Shown here: in pieces, positions 28,881 through 39,287 of the stretch | How positions within the stretch are numbered: position 1 is the stretch's first letter | Layout: every line of letters starts with the position of its first letter | Assembly (NCBI GenBank): GCA_021779535.1 | Contig: JAJYAM010000012.1 | Span: 1-47,227 of the forward strand | Source: Pseudomonadota bacterium | Lineage (GTDB): Bacteria; Pseudomonadota; Gammaproteobacteria; Steroidobacterales; Steroidobacteraceae | Reading direction: 5' to 3' | DNA length: 47,227 nt | Translations under genes and position numbers: made by a program | The notes under the pieces: generated by a model | Told to the model about the DNA's origin: nothing | Databases searched by the model: none | What the model saw: the letters and a program-made list of their open reading frames with translations, nothing else

Positions 28881-29588
28881 TCAGGTCCGGGCCGCTCCAC
28901 GGCGCAGCCGAGCGAGCCCCGCGGCGATCGCGCGGCGTGCGGCCGGCAGCGCGATCCGGTGGTCGTCGACCTGCCGGACCGTGTCTAGGATCAACTCGAT
29001 TTGCGGTCGATGCAACTCGCCGAGGTACAGCGCGACGATCTCGCCGCGCGCATCGGTGAAAACGGTGAACGGAAACGCCGGGGAGGCGACGCCGAGCGAG
29101 GTGACGACGCCGAGCGCATCCTGCTCGCCTTGCAGGATCGGGTAGGCGATCCTGAATCGCTGCACGAACGCGGCGACCGCCGGACGCCGGTCCACGGCGA
29201 TGCCGACCACCGTGAAGCGGCGCGCATGCCACTCGCGGTCGATCGCCTGGAGCAGCGGAATCTCCTGCCGGCAGGGTGCGCACCACGTCGCCCAGAAGTT
29301 CAGGATCAGCGCGCGCCCGGCGAACCGCGTGATCGATTCGGGCCGGCCGGCCAGGTTCCTCAAGCGGAATGCCGGCAGGCGCCGCGGGATCTGCCGGCTC
29401 GTGAACGTCCCGACCCGGGGATCGGGGATCCGATCGGCGGGGCTCGGCGGGCTCGCTTCCCCGACCGGTACGGCAACGCCGGCGGTCGCGAGGCGGGTCG
29501 CGGCTTCGTGGGCGAGATACGCGCGACCGCCGACCCAAGCCGCCGCGAGCACGGCGGTCGCCGCAAGCCACGGGGTCGCGCGGCTCAC
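28881..29588 (-). CDS. Membrane-anchored TlpA/ResA-like thiol-disulfide oxidoreductase
   Basis: 235-aa protein with an N-terminal membrane anchor ([20 protein letters not shown], residues 6-25) and a periplasmic thioredoxin-like domain: [19 protein letters not shown], then active site [14 protein letters not shown] with Cys103 and Cys106, and the cis-Pro loop SPAFPFTVF. The WCAPC site and the domain order fit TlpA/ResA-type reductases rather than the gamma domain of DsbD. The GTG start at 29588 overlaps the stop of the preceding DsbD-alpha-like gene (GTGA), which suggests the two work as partners. Confidence 0.87.
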   Translation of the reverse strand: MSRATPWLAATAVLAAAWVGGRAYLAHEAATRLATAGVAVPVGEASPPSPADRIPDPRVGTFTSRQIPRRLPAFRLRNLAGRPESITRFAGRALILNFWATWCAPCRQEIPLLQAIDREWHARRFTVVGIAVDRRPAVAAFVQRFRIAYPILQGEQDALGVVTSLGVASPAFPFTVFTDARGEIVALYLGELHRPQIELILDTVRQVDDHRIALPAARRAIAAGLARLRRGAART

Positions 29589-30094
29589 CGCGGCACCGGC
29601 GCCGGCGAGGACGGCGCGACGCGCATCGGCACCAGCGTCTTCACGATGCGCGGATAACACAGCCCGGCCTGGGCGCAGCCCTGGTAACTCACTTCCAGCC
29701 GTGGCGCCGCGCGCGGCGCCGGCGCGCGCGCGAGCTCCGCGCGCGCATCCACCGCATGGAAATACACCTGCTGCGGCCCGAAGTAGCGATCGGTGCGCGC
29801 GATCCCCGCGGGTAGCCGCCAGCGGCCCGCGAGCCGATCGGAACCCTGCATCCGGATGCTGATCCGGCTGCGATACAGGTAATAGCCGCGCGCGATGTCC
29901 CAGTGGACCGTGAGCCGTCGACCGGCGAGCTGAGCCGATACGCGAAACGCCCGATCGGCGGGCAGGAAATCCGCGGCGTTGGACGCGCCGGCGGGGGCCC
30001 ACCAGGGTCGCGCGACCGCGGCGCGCCCCAGCAGTATTGCTGCGATGCAAAACGCGAACCACCGAGGATCGGCCAAACCGGGTCGAGTACGCAT
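29585..30094 (-). CDS. Stand-alone DsbD N-terminal (alpha) domain protein
   Basis: 169-aa predicted periplasmic protein. Residues 1-28 can act as a signal peptide or anchor (WFAFCIAAILLGRAAVA). The rest aligns with the immunoglobulin-like alpha domain of DsbD: DFLPADRAFRV, HWDIARGYYLYRSRISI, and the redox pair Cys140/Cys146 in YQGCAQAGLCYP, equivalent to Cys103/Cys109 of E. coli nDsbD. The membrane beta domain and the DsbD gamma domain are absent; the next gene is a TlpA-like thioredoxin starting within this stop codon. It could pass electrons from an unlinked CcdA/DsbD-type protein to periplasmic targets. Confidence 0.85.
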   Translation of the reverse strand: MRTRPGLADPRWFAFCIAAILLGRAAVARPWWAPAGASNAADFLPADRAFRVSAQLAGRRLTVHWDIARGYYLYRSRISIRMQGSDRLAGRWRLPAGIARTDRYFGPQQVYFHAVDARAELARAPAPRAAPRLEVSYQGCAQAGLCYPRIVKTLVPMRVAPSSPAPVPR

Positions 30095-30133
30095 GGGGAC
30101 ACGATATCTCAGCGGATCGGACCACGGGCACCC

Positions 30134-30161
30134 TTGAAACGGGAAAATCCGTCGCTATTAT
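30134..30161 (+). promoter_or_regulatory. Sigma70-type promoter of groESL
   Basis: TTGAAA (30134-30139) and TATTAT (30156-30161) are separated by 16 bp. The expected start site, near 30168, falls inside the CIRCE element. CTTGAAA also matches the -35 of sigma32 promoters, but the CCCCAT-type -10 is missing. Confidence 0.75.
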
Positions 30162-30187
30162 TAGCAGCCGATAGACGGGAGTGCTAA
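30161..30187 (+). promoter_or_regulatory. CIRCE operator (HrcA binding site)
   Basis: TTAGCAGCC (30161-30169), 9-bp spacer, GAGTGCTAA (30179-30187). The consensus is TTAGCACTC-N9-GAGTGCTAA: the right arm is perfect and the left arm differs at two inner positions. It starts at the last base of the -10 box, so bound HrcA repressor would block transcription of groESL. hrcA itself is not in the window. Confidence 0.88.
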
Positions 30188-30245
30188 CAGCCTTCGCTCT
30201 ATTGGCCCATATCCCGAACTCTTAACGCTTGAGGAGTCTTGTCTT

Positions 30246-32236
<1,991 letters not shown>

Positions 32237-32271
32237 GAGCCGTCACCACGGTTCACGGTCCATGAAGAAGG

Positions 32272-32301
32272 GCGGGTCCGAGAGGACCCGCTCTTTTTTT
32301 T
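32272..32301 (+). terminator. Intrinsic terminator after groEL
   Basis: GCGGGTCC (32272-32279) pairs perfectly with GGACCCGC (32284-32291) around the tetraloop GAGA, followed by TC and eight Ts. It is the clearest Rho-independent terminator in the window and isolates groESL from glnE. Confidence 0.93.
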
Positions 32302-32325
32302 CGCCCGTCGCCGCGGACCGGTAAT

Positions 32326-35223
32326 ATGGGAGACCGAAGCCCGCCCATGACCCTGCCGCGACCCGACCTCGACCGCCTGCCCGCGGAACTGCGCGACCCG
32401 ATCGAGCGCTGGTGGACGCGCGCCGCCGCCGACGCGGCACTGTCGGCCGCGATCGCGGGCTGCTCACCCGACCTGCGAGCGGAACTGCCCCGCGTGATCG
32501 CGTGCAGCGAGTTCGCCGGCGCGGCGTTATTGCGCGACCCGTCGGCCCTCGACTGGATCGACCGGTCCCGCGACCCGGCGTTGGAACGGCTGCGCGGCGC
32601 CGCCGACGAGCAAGCGATCGAGTCGGCCGCGGATGGCGCCGATGCGCGGCGGATCCTGCGGCGCTGGCGCCGGCGCGCGATGCTGCGCATCGCGTGGCGC
32701 GCGATCACCGGACGCGACGACGTCGCCGAGACGCTCGCCGCGCTCTCGGATCTCGCGGACCGCACGATTCGCGCGGCGGCGGCCGCGAGCGAGCGTGCCC
32801 TCGGTCCGGTCTTCGGCCGCCCGCGCGACGCGAGCGGCGCGCCGGCATCGTTGATCGTGGTCGCGATGGGCAAGCTCGGCGGCGGCGAGCTCAATTTCTC
32901 GTCCGACGTCGATCTCGTGTTCCTCTATTCCGCGGGCGGCGAGACCGACGGTCCCCGCCGGCTCGACAACGCCGAGTACTTCCTGCGCGCGGCGCGCGAG
33001 ATCATCGGCCTGCTCGACGCGCGCGACGAGGACGGATTCGTGTTCCGCGTCGACACGCGCCTGCGGCCGTTCGGGGCCAGCGGTCCGCTGGTCGTGAGCC
33101 TCGGCGGCCTCGAGGACTACCTGCAGCAGCACGGTCGGGACTGGGAGCGTTACGCCTGGATCAAGGCGCGCGCGGTCGTCGGCGCCGAGGCCTACGAGCC
33201 GAGTTTCCGGGGCGTCGTGCGGCCCTTCGTCTATCGCCGCTATCTCGACTACGGCGTGTTCGACAGCCTGCGCGAAATGAAGGCGCTGATCGCGCGCGAA
33301 GTCGCACGGCGCGATCGCGACGAGGATCTGAAGCTCGGCACCGGCGGGATCCGCGAGCTCGAGTTCATCGTGCAGTCGCTGCAGCTGGTCCGCGGCGGCG
33401 GCGATCCGCGCCTGCAGAATCCGGCGCTGCTCGAGGTGTTGCCGGCGCTCGCGGGCTCGAAGTTGCTCGCGCCCCGCGCGGTCGAGGAGCTCGCGCACGC
33501 CTACCGGGTGCTGCGGCGCGCCGAGAACGCGGTGCAGATGATCCGCGACGAGCAGACCCATCGCCTGCCGGACTCGCCGGTCGACCGCGCGCGGGTCGCG
33601 TGGCACCTCGGCCATGCCGACTGGGCCGCCGCGCTCGCGCAACTGCAGGAGGTGAGGCGCACGGTCGCCGCCGAATTCGACGCTTTGGTGTTCGCGGGCG
33701 GCCGCGGTCAGACGAGCGGCGCACCACCCGCCGCCGCGTTCGCGTTCGACGCCCCCCGGCTCGCCGAGGAACTCGCCGCGCGCGGCCTGTCGCCGGCCGC
33801 GGTCGCCGAGACCCTGCCGCTGCTCGCCGCGTACCGCGAATCGGCCGCGTACCGCAAGCTCGACGAAACCGCCCGCCGGCGCCTGCATGCGATCCTCGAC
33901 GGGCTGGTCGGAGCGGCCGCGGCGCAGCGGCAGCCGGCCGTGGTCCTCGGCCGGGTGCTGCGGATCCTGGAGACGATCGGGGCGCGCTCGTCGTATCTTG
34001 CACTGCTGAAGGAGCGCCCGCAGGCGCTCGCGCGGCTGATCGACGTGTGCGCGCTCAGCGGGTTCCTCGCGCGGCAGGTGGCCGAGTTTCCGCTGCTGCT
34101 CGACGAGCTGATCGACCCCAAGCTGTTCGAGGAGCAGCCGACGCGAGCGGGTCTGTCGCGGGAGCTCGCGGCGATCGCGGCCGGCCCGGCGACCGACGAC
34201 CCGGAACGGCCGGTGGAGGCGCTCCGGCACTTCCAGAAGACCGCGATCTTCTCGGTCGCGCTCGCGGACCTGACCGGCCGAATGCCCTTGATGACCGTCA
34301 GTGACCGGTTGACCGACATCGCCGAGCTCATCGTGGACCGCTGCCTGCAACTCGCGTGGCAGCAGATCACGTCGGTCTACGGCGTGCCTCATCACGGTGC
34401 GCACGAGTCGGAGTTGCGCGCCGCGAGCGTCACGGTCGTCGGCTACGGCAAGCTCGGCGGCATCGAGCTCGGCTACGGCTCGGATCTCGACCTCGTGTTC
34501 CTGCACGATTCCATTGGAGAGATCCAGCTGACGCGCGGCGCGCGATCGATCGACAACGGCGTGTTCTTCCTGAGGCTCGGGCAGCGAATCGTCCATCTGC
34601 TGACGATGCACTCGTCGGCCGGGCGGCTCTACGAGGTCGACATGCGGCTGCGCCCGAACGGCAAAGGGGGATTCCTGATCACGGGGATCGACGCGTTCGA
34701 GCGCTATCAGCTGCGCGAAGCGTGGACCTGGGAGCACCAGGCGCTGCTGCGGGCCCGCGCGGTCGCGGGCGACGCCGCGCTCGGTGCGCGCTTCGAGTCC
34801 GTGCGGCGCCGCGTGCTGGGCACCGCGGTCCATCGCGAGCGCTTGCGCGAGGACGTCGCCGGGATGCGTGCGCGGATGCGCCATGAGCTGTCGCGCGCGC
34901 GCGCCGGCGAGTTCGACATCAAGCAGGACGCGGGCGGGATCGCCGACATCGAGTTCCTCGTGCAGTACTGGGTGCTCGAGGCCGCCGCGCGCCTCCCGGA
35001 ACTGCTCGAGCACAGCGACAACGTGCGCCAGCTCGAGGCGCTCGCGCGCCACGGCGTGATCGACGCCGACGTCGCGGCGTTCCTCACCGACGTCTACCGC
35101 AAGTACCGGGGCGTGCTGCATCACGCCTCGCTCGAAGGCGACGATGCGCGCGTCGTCGGCGCCGAACCGTATGCGGCCGAACGGCGGCGCATCGAGCACA
35201 TCTGGGCGCAGACCTTCGGGTAG
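32326..35223 (+). CDS. glnE: Bifunctional glutamine synthetase adenylyltransferase/deadenylyl-removase GlnE
   Basis: Adenylylates and de-adenylylates glutamine synthetase in response to PII; 965 aa from ATG 32326 or 958 from ATG 32347, which may be the true start. It has two nucleotidyltransferase halves. The removase half carries MGKLGGGELNFSSDVDLVFL at about 181-200; the adenylyltransferase half carries YGKLGGIELGYGSDLDL at about 707-723 and VDMRLRPNGKGG. Each is followed by a helical domain (TGGIRELEFIVQSLQL; DAGGIADIEFLVQYWVL). No glnB or glnA is nearby. A short spacer separates it from the groEL terminator. Confidence 0.96.
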   Translation: MGDRSPPMTLPRPDLDRLPAELRDPIERWWTRAAADAALSAAIAGCSPDLRAELPRVIACSEFAGAALLRDPSALDWIDRSRDPALERLRGAADEQAIESAADGADARRILRRWRRRAMLRIAWRAITGRDDVAETLAALSDLADRTIRAAAAASERALGPVFGRPRDASGAPASLIVVAMGKLGGGELNFSSDVDLVFLYSAGGETDGPRRLDNAEYFLRAAREIIGLLDARDEDGFVFRVDTRLRPFGASGPLVVSLGGLEDYLQQHGRDWERYAWIKARAVVGAEAYEPSFRGVVRPFVYRRYLDYGVFDSLREMKALIAREVARRDRDEDLKLGTGGIRELEFIVQSLQLVRGGGDPRLQNPALLEVLPALAGSKLLAPRAVEELAHAYRVLRRAENAVQMIRDEQTHRLPDSPVDRARVAWHLGHADWAAALAQLQEVRRTVAAEFDALVFAGGRGQTSGAPPAAAFAFDAPRLAEELAARGLSPAAVAETLPLLAAYRESAAYRKLDETARRRLHAILDGLVGAAAAQRQPAVVLGRVLRILETIGARSSYLALLKERPQALARLIDVCALSGFLARQVAEFPLLLDELIDPKLFEEQPTRAGLSRELAAIAAGPATDDPERPVEALRHFQKTAIFSVALADLTGRMPLMTVSDRLTDIAELIVDRCLQLAWQQITSVYGVPHHGAHESELRAASVTVVGYGKLGGIELGYGSDLDLVFLHDSIGEIQLTRGARSIDNGVFFLRLGQRIVHLLTMHSSAGRLYEVDMRLRPNGKGGFLITGIDAFERYQLREAWTWEHQALLRARAVAGDAALGARFESVRRRVLGTAVHRERLREDVAGMRARMRHELSRARAGEFDIKQDAGGIADIEFLVQYWVLEAAARLPELLEHSDNVRQLEALARHGVIDADVAAFLTDVYRKYRGVLHHASLEGDDARVVGAEPYAAERRRIEHIWAQTFG

Positions 35224-35302
35224 GTCGAGGCGCATTGCGGTCCGGCGCCCGCGCGCGCAAAATCGCGTTCGGACGGGTCCGGACGAGCGTGGAGAGCAAT
35301 CG

Positions 35303-35527
35303 ATGTCGGCGATGGTCGCGGAAGATTCGAAACACCGGCTGGTTCAGCCGAACGCGGAACACCATTACACGGTCACCGCCGCGGACCTGCCGCTTGCCTG
35401 TCCGATGCCGGGGATGTCGCTGTGGAATTCCCACCCGCGCGTCTATCTCGCGATCGAGGCGACCGGCTGGGCGAAGTGCCCCTACTGCGGCGCCGAATTC
35501 ACGCTGGACCGGGGCCCGGCGCACTGA
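35303..35527 (+). CDS. zf-CHCC zinc-finger protein
   Basis: 74-aa small protein with the zf-CHCC signature Cys33, His44, Cys59, Cys62 (LACPMPGMSLWNSHPRV then KCPYCGAEF), the fold also found in the NDUFS6 subunit of respiratory complex I. A ribosome-binding site GGAGAG precedes ATG 35303. It lies 79 bp after glnE. The bacterial function is not known. Confidence 0.85.
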   Translation: MSAMVAEDSKHRLVQPNAEHHYTVTAADLPLACPMPGMSLWNSHPRVYLAIEATGWAKCPYCGAEFTLDRGPAH

Positions 35528-35569
35528 GACGCGGCACCCACCGCCGCCGGCCCGGCCCCGCGGTGCCGG

Positions 35570-35974
35570 CTAACCCGCGCCGCCGCGGTAATCCCGATAG
35601 GACTTCTCCTCGACCAGCGCCGAACCGAGCCGCGTGTTGATGCGCCGCTTGATCGCGGCGCGCTCGTCGTTCTCGAAATACACCGAACGCGCGAGCTCGA
35701 TGAACTCCCGGTCGAAGGCTTGCGCGCGCTCCTTCCCGCGGATGTCGTCCTCGATGCGCCACAGGCGCTCGTTCACCGCGTACAGCGCGGCCTGGTCCGC
35801 CGCGACGTCGGCCCGCCCGTAGTCCGACTCCGCCCAGGCGCGCCGCAGCTCGTCGAGCTCGCGGCGCACGTTCGCGAGCTTGCCCGGCTCGGCTATTTTG
35901 GCCGATTTGATCTCGAGGATCGTGATCTTGTCGAGCAGTTCGCCGGGCGACACCGGCACCGAAATCGGATTCAT
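35570..35974 (-). CDS. DUF6165-like protein, function unknown
   Basis: 134-aa soluble, highly charged and helical protein. It begins MNPISVPVSPGELLDKITIL, followed by EIKSAKIAEPGKLANVRREL and NERLWRIEDDIRGKERAQAF. I believe it belongs to the DUF6165 family, often located near polysaccharide or LPS genes; that assignment is from memory and not from a search. ATG 35974 is preferred over the ATG 15 bp upstream because GGAG lies at the right distance. It is divergent from the Kdo kinase gene, which fits an envelope context. Confidence 0.65.
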   Translation of the reverse strand: MNPISVPVSPGELLDKITILEIKSAKIAEPGKLANVRRELDELRRAWAESDYGRADVAADQAALYAVNERLWRIEDDIRGKERAQAFDREFIELARSVYFENDERAAIKRRINTRLGSALVEEKSYRDYRGGAG

Positions 35975-36123
35975 CCGCGCTCCGCGCATCGGGTTCGAAG
36001 GTCCCGGATTCTAGCGAAAAAACCCGCGCGTCGTGATGCTAGACTCGGATGGGTTGCCGCTGAGCGAGGGGGGCGAACATCATCAGGGGATCCGGCCGGC
36101 GCATCGCGACCGACGCGGGTGCG

Positions 36124-36837
36124 ATGCTCGCCGCGGAGGAGGGCGCGCCGGAATGGGCCGCGACACCGGCCGACGCGATCTTCGATCCGCAGCAGTGGTC
36201 GCGCCATGCCGCCGCGGTCCCGGCGGAGCGCGGCCGCGGCGCGACCTGGTTCGTCGGCGACGACGCCCGCGCGTGGGTGTTGCGCCACTATTGCCGCGGC
36301 GGGTTCGTCGCGCGCTTCCTCGTGGATCGGTACCTGTGGACCGGCGAGGACCGCGTGCGCGCGTTCGCCGAGTGGCGGCTGCTCGAGCGCCTGTGGCGGC
36401 GCGGTGTGCCGGTGCCGCGGCCCATCGCGGCACGCTACCGCCGCCGCGGTCCGTTCTACCGTTGCGATCTGATCACCGTGCGGATCGAGGATGCGCGGCC
36501 GCTCAGCGAACGGCTGACCGACGGGGTCGCGCCACCCGCGCTCTGGAGCGCGCTCGGCGCCGCGATCGCGCGGCTGCATCGCGAGGGCGTCGATCATGCC
36601 GACCTGAACGCGCACAACGTGCTCGTCGACGGCGGGGGTCGAATCAGTTTCATCGATTTCGACCGCGGCCGCGTGCGCGCGGATGGACGGTGGACGATGC
36701 GCAACCTGCGGCGCTTGCGCCGTTCGCTGTCGAAGATCGGCGCGGCTCGATCGGTCCGGGAGTTCGACGCCGGGTGGCGCGAACTCCTGCGCGCGTACGC
36801 GGCGGCGCGCGCCGCCGCGCCGCCGCCGGACGGTTGA
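36124..36837 (+). CDS. kdkA: 3-deoxy-D-manno-octulosonic acid kinase KdkA
   Basis: Inner-membrane-associated kinase that phosphorylates Kdo on lipid A, of the WaaP/Kdo-kinase fold. Conserved: RHYCRGGFVARFLVDRYLW (54-72), FAEWRLLERLWRRGVPVPRP, catalytic loop DHADLNAHNVLVD with Asp160, and SFIDFDRGR (metal-binding Asp178). The protein is 237 aa from ATG 36124, but the upstream reading frame (from the stop at 36061) carries sequence like the normal family N-terminus (RRIATDAGAML) with no ATG, GTG or TTG. It is followed by waaA after 12 bp, a natural pair. Confidence 0.88.
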   Translation: MLAAEEGAPEWAATPADAIFDPQQWSRHAAAVPAERGRGATWFVGDDARAWVLRHYCRGGFVARFLVDRYLWTGEDRVRAFAEWRLLERLWRRGVPVPRPIAARYRRRGPFYRCDLITVRIEDARPLSERLTDGVAPPALWSALGAAIARLHREGVDHADLNAHNVLVDGGGRISFIDFDRGRVRADGRWTMRNLRRLRRSLSKIGAARSVREFDAGWRELLRAYAAARAAAPPPDG

Positions 36838-36849
36838 CCGGGCGCAACG

Positions 36850-38148
36850 ATGCGATCGGTCTACCGCATCCTGATCCGGGTCCTGGCGCCGCTCGCGGCG
36901 GCGGTGACGCTGCTGCGGGCGGTACGCGACCCGGCGTATCGCGCGGGATTCGCCGAGCGCCTCGGTTTCGGCCCGGTGCGTGGCGCGGCGGGTGCGATCT
37001 GGTTGCACGCGGTCTCGCTCGGCGAGGTTGCCGCGGCCGGACCCCTGGTGCGCGCGCTGCGTGAGCGGCATCCGCGGCAGGGGATCGTGATCACGACCGC
37101 GACGCCGACCGGACGCGCGAAGGCGCGCAGCGCGTTCGGCGACGACGCCGACGTGCGCTATCTGCCCTACGATACGCCCCGCGCGGTCGCGCGCTTCCTC
37201 GACCGCGTGCGGCCGGGAGTCGGCGTGATCATGGAAACCGAACTCTGGCCGAACCTGTTCGAGGCGTGTTCGCGCCGCGGGATCCCGCTCGTGCTCGCGA
37301 GCGCACGGCTCTCCGCGCGGTCCGTCGGGCGCTACCGCCGCGGCGGCGCGTTGTTTCGCGGTCTGTTCGGCCCCGGTGTCGCGGTCGCCGCGCAGACCGA
37401 CGCGGACGCGGAGCGATTTCGGCAGATCGGCGCGGATCCGGCGCGGATGCGGGTGCTGGGGAACGTGAAGTTCGACCTGGAGATCGACCCGACGCTGCCG
37501 GCGCGCGCGAGCGCGTTGCGAGCAAGCGATCTCGGCGCCCGCCCGATCTGGGTCGCGGGCAGCACCCACGCCGGCGAGGAACGGGCGGTGCTCGACGCGC
37601 ACCGCGACGTGCTGCGCACCGTCCCGAATGCGCTGCTGATCCTGGCGCCACGGCATCCGCCGCGTTTCGATGCGGTCGCGTCGATCCTCCACGGCGCGGG
37701 CTGGCGCTTCGCGCGGCGCAGCGGCGGCGGGCCGGTCCCGCCGTCGGTCCCGGTGCTGCTGCTCGACACGATCGGCGAATTACCCTTGTACTACGCGGCC
37801 GCGGACGTCGCGTTCGTGGGCGGCAGCCTGGTTCCGGTCGGCGGACACAACCTGCTCGAGCCCGCTGCGGCCGCCGTGCCGGTGTTGACCGGGCCGTCGA
37901 TCGACAATGCCCGGGAGGTCGCGGCGTTGCTGACCTCGGCCGGCGCGGCGCGAATCGTCGCGAATGCCGCCGAGCTCGGGGCGCAGCTCGCGCGATGGCT
38001 CGCGGATCCGGCGGAGCGCGCGCGGGTCGGCGCGATCGGCCGGCAAACCGTCGAAATGCAACGCGGCAGCGTCGCGCGCCTGGTGGAGTGGCTGGACGCC
38101 GGGCTCGGGCCGGTCGCGACCGGCGGCGACGCCGGGGCGCCGCGCTAA
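36850..38148 (+). CDS. waaA: 3-deoxy-D-manno-octulosonic acid transferase WaaA
   Basis: Membrane-bound GT-B glycosyltransferase that adds Kdo to lipid IVA, 432 aa. N-terminal anchor (YRILIRVLAPLAAAVTLL), the catalytic glutamate region AVSLGEVAAAGPLVRAL (Glu59), YLPYDTPRAVARFL, METELWPNLFEAC, LGNVKFDLE, and the CMP-Kdo site GSTHAGEE with VGGSLVPVGGHNLLEPAA. ATG 36850. The stop overlaps the convergent rhodanese stop by 4 bp (38145-38148). Confidence 0.96.
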   Translation: MRSVYRILIRVLAPLAAAVTLLRAVRDPAYRAGFAERLGFGPVRGAAGAIWLHAVSLGEVAAAGPLVRALRERHPRQGIVITTATPTGRAKARSAFGDDADVRYLPYDTPRAVARFLDRVRPGVGVIMETELWPNLFEACSRRGIPLVLASARLSARSVGRYRRGGALFRGLFGPGVAVAAQTDADAERFRQIGADPARMRVLGNVKFDLEIDPTLPARASALRASDLGARPIWVAGSTHAGEERAVLDAHRDVLRTVPNALLILAPRHPPRFDAVASILHGAGWRFARRSGGGPVPPSVPVLLLDTIGELPLYYAAADVAFVGGSLVPVGGHNLLEPAAAAVPVLTGPSIDNAREVAALLTSAGAARIVANAAELGAQLARWLADPAERARVGAIGRQTVEMQRGSVARLVEWLDAGLGPVATGGDAGAPR

Positions 38149-38468
38149 TAACGGGGGATCGACGGATCCACGGTGATCGACCAGGCGTCGATTCCGCCGG
38201 TCAGGTTGAACACCGCGGCGAAGCCGTGACGCTCGAGGAAGTGCGCGACCGCGAGGCTGCGTACGCCCGCGTGGCAGATCACGACCGTGACCGCGTGCGG
38301 ATCCAGCTCGCCCAGGCGGTCCGCGATCTGGCCCATCGGGATCCGCCGATGCTCGCCGGGCACCGGCGCGAACGCGGTCTCCCAGGGCTCGCGCACGTCG
38401 ACGAGCACGATCGGCTCGCCGCGCCGGCGACGCTCGAGCACCTGTTCCGGCGAGATGCCGGCAACCAT
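38145..38468 (-). CDS. Single-domain rhodanese-like protein
   Basis: 107-aa rhodanese. Active-site loop VVICHAGVRSLAVAHFL with Cys65, plus IVLVDVREPWE and FNLTGGIDAW, typical of GlpE/YgaP-like single-domain sulfurtransferases. The ATG shares its A with the stop of the methyltransferase gene (TGATG, 38466-38470), so the two are coupled. In several Gammaproteobacteria this pair precedes tolC; here the next gene is the convergent waaA instead. Confidence 0.9.
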   Translation of the reverse strand: MVAGISPEQVLERRRRGEPIVLVDVREPWETAFAPVPGEHRRIPMGQIADRLGELDPHAVTVVICHAGVRSLAVAHFLERHGFAAVFNLTGGIDAWSITVDPSIPRY

Positions 38469-39118
38469 CAAAACACGAACTTTTCCGCCGCGGGAGCGCC
38501 GATCAACGGTTCGATCACCGTCTCGAACAGGGTCTCGCGGACCCACTCGTCGGTCCCGGCCCGGCGCACGAGCATCGCCTCCATCACCGGGGCGGTACCG
38601 ACCACCGCGAACAAGCGCCCGCCCACGGCGAGCGCACGCTCGAACCGCCGGTCGTAGCGCGGCATCGAGCCGGTCAACGCGATCACGTCGTATTCGCCGA
38701 GCGCGACCGACGAGAACGCGTCGCGCACTTCGAGCTCGACCGGGGCGAGCGGCAGCGCCGCGAGGGTCGCGCGCGCTTGATCGATGAACTGCGGATGGAT
38801 GTCGATCGACTTCGTCCTCGCCGCGAGCTTGGTCAGGCAGGCGGCCAGATAGCCCGTGCCCGTGCCGACCTCGAGCGCCGAGTCCGCCGGATCGACGTCG
38901 AGCGCTTGCAGGATGCGGCCGTGGAGTTTCGGCGCGAGCATCGTCTGGCCGAACCCGATCGGGAGCGGCGCGTCCGCGAACGCGACGGCGCGGTACGGCG
39001 CGGGCGCGAAGGCCTCGCGGGGTATCGCGGCGAGCGCGTCGAGCACCCGCGCGTCGAGCACGTCCCAGGTGCGGATCTGTTGATCGACCATCTGTCGTCG
39101 GGCGGCGCGTGTGTCCAT
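38468..39118 (-). CDS. Pcm-like SAM methyltransferase (protein-L-isoaspartate O-methyltransferase family)
   Basis: 216-aa methyltransferase. RAARRQMVDQQIRTWDVLD and REAFAP at the N-terminus and the SAM motif LEVGTGTGYLAACL (82-95) place it in the Pcm family. The conserved active-site block, usually QTISQP, is here QTMLAP (59-63), so the serine used in isoaspartyl transfer is replaced. The substrate may differ from isoaspartyl residues. ATG 39118 is chosen because the longer frame adds 20 non-conserved residues. It is coupled to the rhodanese downstream and divergent from the GGDEF/EAL gene. Confidence 0.8.
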   Translation of the reverse strand: MDTRAARRQMVDQQIRTWDVLDARVLDALAAIPREAFAPAPYRAVAFADAPLPIGFGQTMLAPKLHGRILQALDVDPADSALEVGTGTGYLAACLTKLAARTKSIDIHPQFIDQARATLAALPLAPVELEVRDAFSSVALGEYDVIALTGSMPRYDRRFERALAVGGRLFAVVGTAPVMEAMLVRRAGTDEWVRETLFETVIEPLIGAPAAEKFVF

Positions 39119-39287
39119 CGGTGTCTCGCTCGCTGCGGTAGGGATTTCTATCGCGCTGATTATGGTCAATTTGCGCAAGCGATGCCACGGCCTGCGCTAT
39201 CCTCGGTGGCACGATGATTCCAAGGGCGATGCACGGCTCGAGACAGCATTTCAACAGGGATGGGAATCATCGACCGCGAGGGTCCGA

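Noticed and set aside
39164..39169. TTGACC on the minus strand as -35 of the Pcm-like gene
   Set aside because: No acceptable -10 occurs 16-18 bp downstream; the best hexamer TAGAAA is only 13 bp away.
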